Shown: positions 9,926 to 20,171 of the stretch, piece after piece
How the letters are laid out: every line of letters starts with the position of its first letter
How positions within the stretch are numbered: position 1 is the first letter of the stretch
From: CALGYY01 sp963678485
GTDB taxonomy: Bacteria > Bacteroidota > Bacteroidia > Bacteroidales > CAIWKO01
Direction of reading: 5' to 3'
Assembly: GCA_963678485.1 (NCBI GenBank)
Contig: OY782882.1
Span: 1,364,001-1,428,000 of the forward strand
Length of the DNA stretch: 64,000 nt
Translations under genes and position numbers: made by a program
Notes under the pieces: generated by a model
Seen by the model: the letters and a program-made list of their open reading frames with translations, nothing else
Database searches by the model: none
Told to the model about the DNA's origin: nothing

Positions 9926-11902
9926 ATGAATAAAAGTACGATCAATACCATTATTGGTGTTCTGGTAATTTTCGGGATTATCTTTGGTTATAGTATGCTC
10001 ACTGGCCCTTCGAAGGAAGAAAAGGCCAAAATGAAACACACTCAGGATTCCCTGATTGTTGCTGCAAAAGATAAAGCTAAAAAAGATTCAATTGCCGCAA
10101 TTTCTATAAAAAAGGCAAAGGACTCCGCCACTGCCGTTGCCATTATTAATGAGCCGGCAAAAGCCGATACAGGAGTTAAAGCCGACAGTATCCGCAAAGC
10201 GGCATTTGTTAAGAAAACAGGATCTTTTAGCCTTTCTGCACAAAGTCAGGAAAAACCATTGGTGATAACCACCGATCTTATAAAAATGAAGATGTCACCA
10301 AAAGGTGGCTTCATCGGGTACGTTGAACTCCTTAAGTATAAGACGTTCGATCAGCAGCCATTAGTTCTTTTTGATAACGATACTGCGTTTAAAATGAATT
10401 TTTATGGCGCGAATAATCAATTGTATACCACTACGGATTTTACCTTTGAAACCTATTGCGAAGATGCTCGATTTAAAGGAAAAGACAGCATCGCTATCAG
10501 TGGAAACGATAGTGTTGTTTTCAGTATGCGTCTTTATCCCAACGCCAACGATTCTGTCAAAGCCACGGATAAATATCTGGAGTTTCGCTATGTAGTTAAA
10601 GGCGATAACTACATGATGGGCTTTACCATTAATATGGTGAATATGGAAGAAGTGGTTGCTAACAATAACAGCTATCTCTATCTTGAATGGAACATGATAA
10701 TGCGCCAGATGGAGAAAGACCACAAAACTGAATTCAACGCTTCGACCGTATATTATATGCCTAAGGATGATGATGTTGATTATCTGAAGGAAACTGGAAA
10801 TGACGAGAAATCATTTAAAGTTCCCATGAAATGGGTTTCCTTTAAACAACAATTCTTCTCCTCCACTATTATTGCAAAGGAAAGCTTTAAGGAAGCTGAG
10901 CTAAAAGTCGTCGGCACTAAAGACAGTATTGGCACTCGTCACCTCAAAAGCGCATATGCACTGATTACTGCACCGTTCGGCAGTGGCAAGAGCACCACCT
11001 TACCTATGTCGCTTTATTTTGGGCCAAACCAATACAAAGGTCTGCGTTCATATAACCTGAATCTGGAGCGCCAGATTCCTCTTGGATGGAGCTTCTTCCT
11101 CCTGCAATGGATCAATCGTTTTGCTGTTATTCCAGTATTCAACTGGTTGGAAAGCTACAATATTAATTATGGTATCATCATTTTGTTGTTGACTATCATG
11201 CTTAAAATTGTACTCTTCCCGATTGCATATCGCACCTATAAATCATCAGCTAAAATGAGGGTTCTAAAACCTGAGGCTGACGAAATCGCCAAGAAATTCC
11301 CCAAGAAGGAAGATGCGATGAAAAAGCAACAAGCTACCATGGCCATGTATAAGAAAGCGGGTGTAAACCCGATGGCAGGCTGTGTTCCTATGCTGCTACA
11401 GATGCCGATTCTTATTGCGCTGTATCGTTTCTTCCCGGCATCCATCGAATTGCGGCAACAGTCATTCCTTTGGGCAAGCGACTTGTCGAGCTACGATAGC
11501 ATCGCCTCATGGTCGACTTATGTGCCTCTGCTCAGCGATTTTTACGGAAACCACATCAGCTTGTTTACCTTGCTTATGACGGTGACTACCATCATTTATA
11601 CTTGGCTTAACAATCAAATGATGGGAAGTACCCAGCAAATGCCAGGGATGAAGGTTATGATGTACCTTATGCCAATCATGTTCCTTGGATTCTTCAACAG
11701 CTTTGCTTCTGGCTTAAGCTACTATTACTTCCTCGCTAATATCTTTACCTTCCTGCAAATGTTCCTAATCCGCAGGTTTATCGATGAAGATAAAATCCAC
11801 GCACAATTGCAAGAAAACAAGAAGAAGCCAACAAAGAAATCAGGATTTCAGGCGCGTCTCGAAGAAATGGCAAAGAAACGCGGTTATAATTCTGCAAAAT
11901 AA
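9926..11902 (+). CDS. yidC: membrane protein insertase YidC
   Basis: The 658-residue protein has one N-terminal membrane segment, a charged Lys/Asp-rich linker (about 30-95), a large periplasmic domain, and a C-terminal OxaI core. The core includes the cytoplasmic Lys-rich hairpin (KMRVLKPEADEIAKKF) and the segment NPMAGCVPMLLQMPI that defines YidC/Oxa1. YidC inserts and folds inner-membrane proteins, alone or with Sec. The length and the extended periplasmic domain fit Bacteroidota YidC. The ATG lies 35 bases after a -7 box. secDF, another Sec accessory, is encoded 1.1 kb downstream. Confidence 0.95.
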   Translation: MNKSTINTIIGVLVIFGIIFGYSMLTGPSKEEKAKMKHTQDSLIVAAKDKAKKDSIAAISIKKAKDSATAVAIINEPAKADTGVKADSIRKAAFVKKTGSFSLSAQSQEKPLVITTDLIKMKMSPKGGFIGYVELLKYKTFDQQPLVLFDNDTAFKMNFYGANNQLYTTTDFTFETYCEDARFKGKDSIAISGNDSVVFSMRLYPNANDSVKATDKYLEFRYVVKGDNYMMGFTINMVNMEEVVANNNSYLYLEWNMIMRQMEKDHKTEFNASTVYYMPKDDDVDYLKETGNDEKSFKVPMKWVSFKQQFFSSTIIAKESFKEAELKVVGTKDSIGTRHLKSAYALITAPFGSGKSTTLPMSLYFGPNQYKGLRSYNLNLERQIPLGWSFFLLQWINRFAVIPVFNWLESYNINYGIIILLLTIMLKIVLFPIAYRTYKSSAKMRVLKPEADEIAKKFPKKEDAMKKQQATMAMYKKAGVNPMAGCVPMLLQMPILIALYRFFPASIELRQQSFLWASDLSSYDSIASWSTYVPLLSDFYGNHISLFTLLMTVTTIIYTWLNNQMMGSTQQMPGMKVMMYLMPIMFLGFFNSFASGLSYYYFLANIFTFLQMFLIRRFIDEDKIHAQLQENKKKPTKKSGFQARLEEMAKKRGYNSAK

Positions 11903-11922
11903 TTTATTATCTATGAGAATTT

Positions 11923-11955
11923 ATGAAGGATGTTCTGTCTCAGAACGTCCTTCAT
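11923..11955 (+). terminator. long hairpin after yidC
   Basis: A 15-bp stem (one G-T wobble) with a 3-base loop begins 21 bases after the yidC stop. It is followed by a T-poor stretch, so it could be a terminator, an RNA-stabilising end or an attenuator for the next gene. A possible start at 11930 lies inside it, which argues for the later ATG at 11981. Confidence 0.55.
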
Positions 11956-11980
11956 GTCTTTCCACCAAGAAGCATATGAA

Positions 11981-12868
11981 ATGAGTAAAAAAGGTTGGTT
12001 GCAGTGGTTGATTTTAGCCTTACTTGTGCTCACCTGGGGTAGTTCTTTTATCCTGATGAAAAAAGGATTGGAAGTATTCTCCGCCATGGAATTAGGCGCA
12101 TTGAGAATCACCCTCACTTTTCTCTTTCTAATACCATTTATGATACTGCGGATAAAAAAAATAAATTATCGCCAATGGTATATGTTTTTAATCTGCGGAC
12201 TCATCGGAAACGGCATTCCCGCCTTTCTATTCGCTTACGCGCAGACAGGAATTGATAGCTCACTTTCCGGGATTCTTAATTCGCTAACTCCCCTATTCAC
12301 CATGGTGTTGGGAATGATATTTTTTAAGTATCGGACAAAATGGTACAATATCGCGGGAGTTTTCATTGGCTTAGCCGGTGCCATTGGGCTTATGGCTGTT
12401 AGTGGTCAGGGAAACCTGAGTTTTAATTTCAGCTATGGAATCTTTATAGTTATCGCAACATTATGTTATGCAATCAATGTAAATCTGCTGAAAACATATT
12501 TCAAAGAAACAGATTCAATTAGTATAACAACGTATACTATTGGAGCCATAGGCATACCGGCCTTGGTATATTTATTATTTTTTACTGATTTTCTTAGTGT
12601 TATGCAGCTTAAGCCCGGAGCTATGCATGCGTTTTGGATGGTTGCCATTTTAGCAGTTGTTGGAACAGGTCTAGCTGTAATGCTTTACAACTACCTAATA
12701 AAAATTTCAAATGTTGTCTTTGCTGCATCTATTACCTACATGATCCCTGTAATTGCCATTTTATGGGGTGTGGCCGATGGCGAACATTTTAGTCCGTTCA
12801 ATATTCTTTGGATATTATTGGTGCTGGCAGGCATCTATTTGGTGAACAGCCATTTCAAAAAAGCCTGA
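11981..12868 (+). CDS. EamA/DMT-superfamily transporter
   Basis: The roughly 295-residue protein has ten hydrophobic segments arranged as two EamA repeats. The first repeat opens with LTWGSSFILMKKGL, the second with FSYGIFIVIATLCYAINVNLL. Such proteins export metabolites or amino acids; the substrate is unknown. ATG 11981 is preferred over 11930 because the first 17 codons of the longer frame overlap the post-yidC hairpin and do not look like a DMT N-terminus. No separate promoter is obvious, so it may be read from the yidC transcript. Confidence 0.82.
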   Translation: MSKKGWLQWLILALLVLTWGSSFILMKKGLEVFSAMELGALRITLTFLFLIPFMILRIKKINYRQWYMFLICGLIGNGIPAFLFAYAQTGIDSSLSGILNSLTPLFTMVLGMIFFKYRTKWYNIAGVFIGLAGAIGLMAVSGQGNLSFNFSYGIFIVIATLCYAINVNLLKTYFKETDSISITTYTIGAIGIPALVYLLFFTDFLSVMQLKPGAMHAFWMVAILAVVGTGLAVMLYNYLIKISNVVFAASITYMIPVIAILWGVADGEHFSPFNILWILLVLAGIYLVNSHFKKA

Positions 12869-12943
12869 TATGCTTTAGGAATTATTACTGACCTGAGAAG
12901 GGTCGAAGTTCAGACATTTAGAAGCCGGACTTTTTCCTTAAAC

Positions 12944-12975
12944 TTTGGTTATTAATAATAGTTGTTCTATATTTG
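12944..12975 (+). promoter_or_regulatory. secDF promoter (-33 TTTG, -7 TATATTTG)
   Basis: TTTG at 12944-12947 and TATATTTG at 12968-12975 are separated by 20 bases, the canonical Bacteroidota spacing. This is the best complete promoter in the window. The secDF ATG follows 42 bases later. Confidence 0.75.
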
Positions 12976-13017
12976 CACCCTCAAATTTGAAAGATAGAAA
13001 TATAAACGCTTAAGAAC

Positions 13018-16000
13018 ATGCAAAGTAAAGGAGCTATTAAGTTTTTGGCCATTGCACTCGCACTCGTTTGCATTTTTCAGCTGTCGTTTTCTTACTGTAC
13101 CCGTAAGGTAGAAAAAGAAGCTGTTGAATTCGCCGAAAACAGTAATGCCATTGAAATGGCCAAAGTGCTGGCCAAAGGAAACCCTGCGAAAGAAACATAT
13201 CTGGCAGACTCCATCAAAACCTCCATGGAGAATCATTATCTCGACTCCATGTCGAACGAAATTGTGTATAACTTTTTGTGGATCAGGAAGTATACCTATA
13301 AGGACTGTAAACAGAAAGAATTAAACCTTGGTCTTGACCTCAAGGGAGGTATGAACGTGACCATGGAAATTTCTTTGCCGGATATCATCATGGCACTTTC
13401 CGGAAACAATCAGGATCCTGCTTTCCTCAAAGCTATCGCCAATGCCAAAGAAATGCAAAAGAACAGCGATAAAGATTTTATCGTATTGTTTGAACAGGCA
13501 TGGAATGAAGTGAGCCCCAACGGAAAATTATCTTCAATCTTTATGATTGGATTAAAGGATAAGATTGCTTTCAATTCTACCAATGAAGAAGTATTGAAAG
13601 TGGTTCGTACTGAAGCCACCGACGCTGTTGACCGTACGTTTAATATCCTTCGTTCACGTATCGACCGTTTTGGTGTAACCCAACCGAATATTCAAAAACT
13701 GTCCACTACCGGTCGTATCCTTGTTGAATTACCTGGTATCAAAGAACCAGAGCGTGTACGCAAACTCCTGCAAGGTACTGCACAACTTGAATTCTGGGAA
13801 ACCTACGAATATAAGGATGTCTATAAATTCATGGAGCAGGCTGATAAAAAAGTCAATGCTATCGTGACAAGAACAGACACTACCCTTGTTAGCGACTCAC
13901 TTACCGGAACTGAAACGGCAAAAGCCGACACTACCGTTAAAGATACAACCGAAGCTTCACTGTTAGATAAAGTAGGTCAGGATACAAGTAAAGATAAAGG
14001 TCAGGGCCAACAGAGCTTCGACCAATATGCCAAGGAACACCCTCTGCTTGCTTACTTACAGCCTGCATTGGTTCAGGATGAAGCAGGAAACTACTTCCCG
14101 AACCGCGGACCTGTTGTAGGCTATTGCCAGTCATTCGATACTGCCAAAGTTGGTGTGATGTTACGCAATCCTGAAGTAAAAGCGATCTTCCCAAGAGATA
14201 TGCGTTTCGCATGGACAGTAAAACCAGTGGATGAAAATAAATCCACATTACAACTTATCGCCCTTAAAGCTTCCCGCGATGGTTCAGCATCATTAGGTGG
14301 AGATGTAGTTGTGGATGCTCGTCAGGACTTTGGACAAAACAACTCCAACGAAATCAGCATGACCATGAACTCCGAAGGTGCTCAGATATGGAAAAACCTT
14401 ACTGCTAGCAACATTGGAAGATCAGTCGCTATTGTGCTCGATGGTTATGTATATTCATTCCCGACAGTAAACAGTGAAATTCCAAACGGACGTTCTTCGA
14501 TTTCTGGAAATTTCACACTGGAAGAAGCAAAAGACCTTGCTAACATTCTAAAAGCTGGTAAACTCCCGGCTCCGGCCCGCATTGTTGAAGAAGCCGTGGT
14601 TGGGCCATCACTTGGTAGCGAAGCTATTAGCGCTGGTCTGTGGTCTTTCCTTATCGCCTTTATCTTTATCATGTTGTATATGATATTGTATTACAACAGA
14701 GCCGGTTTGGTTGCCAATATCGCGTTGTTGTCAAACGTCTTTTTCCTGGTTGGTATTCTAGCATCACTGGGTGCAGTTCTTACACTCCCCGGTATTGCAG
14801 GTATTGTACTAACCATGGGTATGGCGGTGGATGCGAACGTTATTATTTACGAGCGTATTCGTGAAGAAATCCGCGCAGGAAAGGGCGGTCGCCTGGCGCT
14901 TGCCGATGGTTTCAAACATGCATACAGCTCTATTATCGATGCCAACGTTACAACAATCATCGCTGGTATTGTCCTCTACATTTTCGGTTCAGGCCCGATT
15001 CAGGGTTTTGCTACCACACTGGTTATTGGTATTCTGACTTCAATGTTTACGGCAATCTTCATTTCTCGTCTCATCTTCGAATGGATGCTTAACCGTAATA
15101 TGCATATTAATTATTGGAACAATTTAACCAAGAGCTTGTTCCTTAATACAAAGATTGACTTTATAGGTCTTCGCAAAAAACTGTACCTGTTCTCCCTCGC
15201 TCTTTTCTTACTGGGAGGAGCATCAATGGCAATCCGTGGTTTTAGCGCTGGCGTTGACTTTGCCGGAGGTCGTACCTATGTTGTCAGGTTCGATCAGGAT
15301 GTAAAGACCACCGATGTTCGTGCTGCATTGCGCAAGAGCTTTGGTGAAGACATGGAGGTCAAAACCTTTGGCCCTTCAAGTCAGGTTAAAATTACTACCA
15401 AGTACCTTGTTAATGATGAACGTCCTCAAGTGGATTCCATCATCGAAACAAAGCTTTATGAAGGCTTGAAAGGATTCTATATTACTCCTGTATCATATGA
15501 TGATTTCTCTGCTACTACAGAAGGAAAAGAAATTGGAAAGTTGAGTTCACAGAAAGTCGGACCTACCATTGCAGACGATATCCGAACAGCCTCTGTTTGG
15601 GCAATCGGAATTGCTCTACTTTTGATTTTCGGTTACGTTGCTATCCGATTCAAGAAATGGCAGTGGGGATTAGGTGGTGTTGCATGTCTTATCCACGACT
15701 CCTTCATTGTTCTTTCACTCTACTCTATATTCTATGGCGTGGTGCCTTGGTCAATGGAAATCGACCAGACTACTATTGCTGTAATTCTGACCATTATCGG
15801 GTTCTCCATTAATGATACGGTTATCATCTTCGATAGAATTCGTGAATACAAAGAACTCTATCCAAAACGTGCGCTATCCGACAATATCAATCAAGCTATC
15901 AACAGTACACTGGGTCGTACCATCAATACCTCTGGTACAGTAGTCGTGAGTTTGATCGCTATGTTTGCCTTTGGAGGTGAAATCATCCGCGGTATGAACT

Positions 16001-16131
16001 TCGCGCTGATGATTGGTATCATTATCGGAACTTATTCTTCTATCGGAAATGCTACTCCTATCGCTTACGATTTCATCCGTATGGTTGAGCGTCGTAAAGA
16101 GAAAAAAATGAGCAAACTAGGTAAGAAGTAA
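13018..16131 (+). CDS. secDF: fused protein translocase subunit SecDF
   Basis: This 1037-residue protein fuses SecD and SecF, as is usual in Bacteroidota. The SecD part begins with one membrane helix, then the LGLDLKGGMNVT segment (about 104-116), a large periplasmic region, and a membrane block with GMAVDANVIIYERI (about 600). The SecF part has FAGGRTYVVRFDQ (about 745) and GFSINDTVIIFDRI (about 927). SecDF uses the proton gradient to pull proteins out of the SecYEG channel. A low-complexity Asp/Thr-rich insertion in the SecD periplasmic region (about 290-335) is typical of the phylum. It has its own promoter and a strong terminator. Confidence 0.96.
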   Translation: MQSKGAIKFLAIALALVCIFQLSFSYCTRKVEKEAVEFAENSNAIEMAKVLAKGNPAKETYLADSIKTSMENHYLDSMSNEIVYNFLWIRKYTYKDCKQKELNLGLDLKGGMNVTMEISLPDIIMALSGNNQDPAFLKAIANAKEMQKNSDKDFIVLFEQAWNEVSPNGKLSSIFMIGLKDKIAFNSTNEEVLKVVRTEATDAVDRTFNILRSRIDRFGVTQPNIQKLSTTGRILVELPGIKEPERVRKLLQGTAQLEFWETYEYKDVYKFMEQADKKVNAIVTRTDTTLVSDSLTGTETAKADTTVKDTTEASLLDKVGQDTSKDKGQGQQSFDQYAKEHPLLAYLQPALVQDEAGNYFPNRGPVVGYCQSFDTAKVGVMLRNPEVKAIFPRDMRFAWTVKPVDENKSTLQLIALKASRDGSASLGGDVVVDARQDFGQNNSNEISMTMNSEGAQIWKNLTASNIGRSVAIVLDGYVYSFPTVNSEIPNGRSSISGNFTLEEAKDLANILKAGKLPAPARIVEEAVVGPSLGSEAISAGLWSFLIAFIFIMLYMILYYNRAGLVANIALLSNVFFLVGILASLGAVLTLPGIAGIVLTMGMAVDANVIIYERIREEIRAGKGGRLALADGFKHAYSSIIDANVTTIIAGIVLYIFGSGPIQGFATTLVIGILTSMFTAIFISRLIFEWMLNRNMHINYWNNLTKSLFLNTKIDFIGLRKKLYLFSLALFLLGGASMAIRGFSAGVDFAGGRTYVVRFDQDVKTTDVRAALRKSFGEDMEVKTFGPSSQVKITTKYLVNDERPQVDSIIETKLYEGLKGFYITPVSYDDFSATTEGKEIGKLSSQKVGPTIADDIRTASVWAIGIALLLIFGYVAIRFKKWQWGLGGVACLIHDSFIVLSLYSIFYGVVPWSMEIDQTTIAVILTIIGFSINDTVIIFDRIREYKELYPKRALSDNINQAINSTLGRTINTSGTVVVSLIAMFAFGGEIIRGMNFALMIGIIIGTYSSIGNATPIAYDFIRMVERRKEKKMSKLGKK

Positions 16132-16140
16132 TTTTTCAAA

Positions 16141-16184
16141 ACATAAAAAAAATCCCTGCCAGATGGCGGGGATTTTTTTTATGT
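16141..16184. terminator. strong intrinsic terminator after secDF
   Basis: The stem TCCCTGCC / GGCGGGGA (one T-G wobble) with loop AGAT is flanked by an A-run and a T-run that also pair. The symmetric shape would work in both directions. Confidence 0.85.
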
Positions 16185-16252
16185 TTCCGTTAAATATTGT
16201 AACATTTTTAATAAAAAAACAGTTTAATGCCTGACGGAATTACAAATAATGC

Positions 16253-16260
16253 TAATTTTG
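16253..16260 (+). promoter_or_regulatory. candidate -7 element (TAATTTTG)
   Basis: An exact TAnnTTTG match about 150 bases upstream of the OmpA-family gene, which would give a long 5' leader. No convincing -33 is visible and the intervening sequence is very AT-rich. Confidence 0.35.
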
Positions 16261-16413
16261 CTTCTTAAGAAAATATTAACACCTGCATGCAAAGAATGTT
16301 TATGTAACTTTTTAGCATGTATGGTATTTATTGGGCGATTTTTTTCTTAGATATGATAATTATTCATTAATTTAGCAGCCTTCCAAATTTAGGGTTAATC
16401 AATCTTTTTTTAT

Positions 16414-18921
16414 ATGAGACTTTTTAATACGCTTTGTGCCTTCTTTGCATTCTCACTGATTATAACAGTTAGCGATGTTAAAGCGCAGAAAAACTTCGGT
16501 CAGGAAGCCGATAAGGCCTACGAAACCGAGCAATACTCAGTGGCGATCGACCTTTACAAACAGGCCTACAACAAAGTCAAAAAGAATAAGGCAGAAAAAG
16601 CCCGTATTCTTTATCGTCTTGCCGAATGCTATCGCATGACAAACAATTCAAAGCAGGCGATTAACTGGTATCAACGTGTTACCAAAGCAGGTTATCCTGA
16701 TCCAACAGCATTTCTTTATCTTGCTGATGCGCTCAAAGCTGATGAAAAATTTGCTGAAGCCATCATTCAATATAATGAATACACAAAGTTAAAACCGGAA
16801 GATCCCAGAGGTAAGTACGGAGCAGAATCTTGCGAACTTGCCCAGAAATGGCTCGACGAGCCCACACGTTATGTTGTGGAAAACGTAAAAAAATTCAATT
16901 CGAAATTTTCCGATTTCAGCCCCTATTGGGCAGATAAAAATTACAAAGCCATTCTTTTCACCTCCACCCGTGAAGGTTCTACCGGTAACGGTTCTGATGG
17001 ATGGACGGGACAAAGCTTTTCCGACCTCTACATCGTGACTCAGGATAAAAAAGGCGCTTGGAGCGAACCACTCCCTGCTGACGAAAACATCAACACTGAG
17101 GTTAACGAAGGAAATCCATGGATTAATAAAAAGGCGAATGTAATTTACTTTACACGCTGCCCGGTTGTTAAAAAACAGAAGATTGGTTGCCAGATTTACT
17201 ATTCAAAAAAACAAGGTAAAGGCTGGGCATTACCCGATACATTGTTACTTGCTCCTGATATGAGCTATGCAGTTGGTCACCCAACACTTTCAGATGACGA
17301 ACTAACCATTTACTTCGCTAGCGATATGCCAGGCGGATACGGTGGCAGGGACATCTGGATGGCTACACGTTCCAAGAAAACAAAACCTTTCGACAAAGCT
17401 GTTAACCTCGGCCCTAACGTCAATACAGAATCTGACGAAATGTTCCCATACCTCCGTGATGACGGTGTGCTTTTCTTCTCATCAAATGCACTCAGCATGC
17501 TCGGAATGGGCGGTCTGGACATCTATAAAGTGACCAAAGAAGGCGATAAATGGGGTAAAGCTGTTAACCTCCAATCACCGCTGAACTCCGCTGGTGACGA
17601 TTTTGGAATCATTTTCAAAGGCAATAAGGAAGAAGGTTATTTAACCTCTAACCGTAAGGGCGGCCGTGGTGATGACGATATTTATTCATTCTATCTGCCA
17701 CCATTGGTATTCACTCTTCAGGGAACTGTTCGCGATGATAGTACCAAACAAATCATTGCTGGTGCACATGTGAAACTTGTTGGATCAGATGGCAGCGTTG
17801 TGGATGATTCTACCGATGCTACTGGTATGTATCATTTCGGAAAGACTCAGATTCTTGAAAACACTTCGTATGAACTGAGCATTTCTAAAAACAAGTATTT
17901 CGGAGCAAAAGGTCGCGAAACAACCGTTGGTCTCATGAAATCTAAAGACCTCGTTCACGATTTCACCCTTGTTCCAATTCCTGTTGAGCCTGTTGTACTC
18001 CCCGACGTACTTTATGTTGTAGGTAAATGGGATTTAACACCTCAGGCTATCGACTCATTAAATTGGCTTGTAAACATTCTTAAACAGAACGACCGTTGGG
18101 TAATTGAGTTATCCTCACATACAGATATTCGTCCAATCGCAATTACCAATGATACGCTTTCTAAGAATCGTGCAATCTCTGCTTTCAAATATTTGGTATC
18201 TCAAGGTATACAGGCTGAGCGTATCGTTCCTGCCGGATTTGGAGCAAACAGACCTCGCGTTCTCGATCGCAACAAATCAGTGGTCCTTGATATCAAAAAG
18301 TATCCAACATGTAAAGACCCAATCTTCTTCCCTGCAGGAACCAAATTGACTCCGGAGTTTATTAAAACACTGAAGACTACTTGCGAAAAAGAAGCGGCTC
18401 ACCAGCTTAACCGTCGTACAGAATTTGTGGTACTTCGCGAAGACTTTGTGCCTACTGCCTCAAACGATTCTGCTGCAAACCTTGTGGTTGTTATTAACCC
18501 GATGGATAATATTGTTACTATCCTCCCGGGCGGAAGTGGAACCTTCGAAGCTCGTTGCGTTGTCAATAGTATTTCTATGGACTTCAAATACGACGCTGCT
18601 GAAGAGCAAATGCAAATCGATGCTGATAAAGTAATGGCACTGATGAAAGAATACCGCGTAACTATTAGCGATTTCAAGGATAAAGAAAAAGCCTTGAACG
18701 AAGATGGTTCGATTAAAGATAATGCAGTTGTAACTATTAAGAAAATGGTGATTGGAAAAAAAGTCCTCACCAATGTTGAAGCCATCGTGGTTAAAGGTCT
18801 GAATCCTCCGGTTCTCTTAGGATCCAAGACATTGACCAAATTCGGTGAATACTCTGTTGATGATGAAAAGCGCCAGTTGATCTTCGAAGATCCAAACGCT
18901 GTTCCTACCCCACAGAATTAG
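16414..18921 (+). CDS. TPR / PD40 / OmpA multidomain envelope protein, PorE-like
   Basis: A signal peptide (MRLFNTLCAFF...VKAQ) is followed by TPR repeats (about 25-150), a PD40/WD40-like propeller (about 165-430, with repeated SDDELTIYFASD-type strands), a carboxypeptidase-regulatory-like beta domain (about 435-515) and an OmpA peptidoglycan-binding domain (about 535-670, with the SHTD and NRAISAFKYL segments). This order is that of PorE, the type IX secretion component thought to tie the machinery to peptidoglycan. About 140 extra residues follow the OmpA domain, which PorE proteins do not usually show. Many Bacteroidota carry several such paralogues, so PorE function is an inference. It starts a new unit after the secDF terminator and ends at its own. 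Confidence 0.8.
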   Translation: MRLFNTLCAFFAFSLIITVSDVKAQKNFGQEADKAYETEQYSVAIDLYKQAYNKVKKNKAEKARILYRLAECYRMTNNSKQAINWYQRVTKAGYPDPTAFLYLADALKADEKFAEAIIQYNEYTKLKPEDPRGKYGAESCELAQKWLDEPTRYVVENVKKFNSKFSDFSPYWADKNYKAILFTSTREGSTGNGSDGWTGQSFSDLYIVTQDKKGAWSEPLPADENINTEVNEGNPWINKKANVIYFTRCPVVKKQKIGCQIYYSKKQGKGWALPDTLLLAPDMSYAVGHPTLSDDELTIYFASDMPGGYGGRDIWMATRSKKTKPFDKAVNLGPNVNTESDEMFPYLRDDGVLFFSSNALSMLGMGGLDIYKVTKEGDKWGKAVNLQSPLNSAGDDFGIIFKGNKEEGYLTSNRKGGRGDDDIYSFYLPPLVFTLQGTVRDDSTKQIIAGAHVKLVGSDGSVVDDSTDATGMYHFGKTQILENTSYELSISKNKYFGAKGRETTVGLMKSKDLVHDFTLVPIPVEPVVLPDVLYVVGKWDLTPQAIDSLNWLVNILKQNDRWVIELSSHTDIRPIAITNDTLSKNRAISAFKYLVSQGIQAERIVPAGFGANRPRVLDRNKSVVLDIKKYPTCKDPIFFPAGTKLTPEFIKTLKTTCEKEAAHQLNRRTEFVVLREDFVPTASNDSAANLVVVINPMDNIVTILPGGSGTFEARCVVNSISMDFKYDAAEEQMQIDADKVMALMKEYRVTISDFKDKEKALNEDGSIKDNAVVTIKKMVIGKKVLTNVEAIVVKGLNPPVLLGSKTLTKFGEYSVDDEKRQLIFEDPNAVPTPQN

Positions 18922-18940
18922 CTTCGCTGAACATTACTCA

Positions 18941-18973
18941 AAAGCGTCCCGGCCTGTCTGGGATGCTTTTTTT
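18941..18973 (+). terminator. intrinsic terminator after the OmpA-family gene
   Basis: Stem AAGCGTCCC / GGGATGCTT (one G-T wobble) followed by an uninterrupted T-run. It overlaps an in-frame ATG at 18963 of the next gene and so excludes that start. Confidence 0.8.
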
Positions 18974-18995
18974 ATTGTCCCTTTTTAAGAAAAAT

Positions 18996-20159
18996 ATGAG
19001 TGCTGATAAATATCTGAAACGCGGAGTATCCTCTTCCAAGGAAGATGTACATAAAGCCATTGCAAGCATCGACAAGGGTATTGCACCAAAAGCATTTTGC
19101 AAAATCATGCCCGATATTTCCGGTGATCCTGATTATTGCACCCTCATGCATGCTGATGGCGCGGGAACAAAGTCATCCCTTGCCTACATTTACTGGAAGG
19201 AAACCGGCGATATCAGCGTATGGCAAGGCATTGCAGAAGATGCTGTTGTAATGAACCTCGATGATCTCATTTGCGCTGGAGCAACTGATAATATTCTACT
19301 ATCCTCTACCATCGGTCGTAACAAGAATCTTATCCCAGGTGAAGTAATAGCAGAAATCATCAATGGTACTGAGCGTTTTCTTGCAAAAATGCGGAATTAT
19401 GGTATTAACATCTATTCCTCCGGCGGAGAAACTGCTGATGTAGGCGATCTCGTGAGAACCATTATTGTTGATTCTACTGTGTGTTGCCGAATGAAAAGAG
19501 ATCAGATTATTAGTGTTGAACCTCAGCCAGGTGATGTTATTGTTGGTTTCGCTTCTTACGGTCAGGCGGAATGGGAAGATCGTTACAATGGCGGAATGGG
19601 CAGCAATGGCCTGACCTCTGCACGTCATGACGTTTTCCATAAAGACTATGCTGAGAAATACCCAGAAAGTTTTGATAAGGCAATGCCCGCCGATGTCTGC
19701 TATACTGGTAATTGCCGGATGACAGATAAAGTAGAAGGCGTAGCACTTAATGCCGGCCAACTTGTACTTTCTCCTACACGTACCTATGCTCCATTAGTAA
19801 AAGAAATTCTTGAAAAGCATCGCAAATCTATTCATGGTATTCTTCACCTGAGCGGCGGGGCACACACTAAAATTCTGCATTTTATTGAAGACTTACTTGT
19901 AATAAAGGACAATTTACTTCCTGTTCCTCCCCTCTTTCAACTGATAATGGAACAATCAGGTACCAGCCCAGAGGAAATGTTCAGGGTATTTAATATGGGG
20001 CAGCGCCTCGAGATGTATTGCAATTCAAAGATTGCAGAGGAAATTATTGCTTTGTCGAAATCCCACGGCATCGACGCACAAATCGTTGGCAGAGTTGAAG
20101 CTCACTCCGGAAAAAAAGTCAGGATCGAAAGTCCTCTGGGAACTTTTAATTATGAATAA
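18996..20159 (+). CDS. purM: phosphoribosylformylglycinamidine cyclo-ligase (AIR synthase)
   Basis: The protein makes aminoimidazole ribotide from FGAM with ATP in purine synthesis. The N-terminal AIRS domain shows HADGAGTKSSLAY, AEDAVVMNLDDL(I)CAGA and SSGGETADVGD, and the C-terminal domain shows HLSGGAHTK in place of the usual ITGGG. At about 387 residues it is slightly longer than E. coli PurM, as in Bacteroidota. ATG 18996 is used because an upstream ATG at 18963 lies within the preceding terminator. prfA follows after 12 bases and pyrF 30 bases further, so the three probably form one operon. Confidence 0.88.
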   Translation: MSADKYLKRGVSSSKEDVHKAIASIDKGIAPKAFCKIMPDISGDPDYCTLMHADGAGTKSSLAYIYWKETGDISVWQGIAEDAVVMNLDDLICAGATDNILLSSTIGRNKNLIPGEVIAEIINGTERFLAKMRNYGINIYSSGGETADVGDLVRTIIVDSTVCCRMKRDQIISVEPQPGDVIVGFASYGQAEWEDRYNGGMGSNGLTSARHDVFHKDYAEKYPESFDKAMPADVCYTGNCRMTDKVEGVALNAGQLVLSPTRTYAPLVKEILEKHRKSIHGILHLSGGAHTKILHFIEDLLVIKDNLLPVPPLFQLIMEQSGTSPEEMFRVFNMGQRLEMYCNSKIAEEIIALSKSHGIDAQIVGRVEAHSGKKVRIESPLGTFNYE

Positions 20160-20171
20160 TATTTTTATTAT

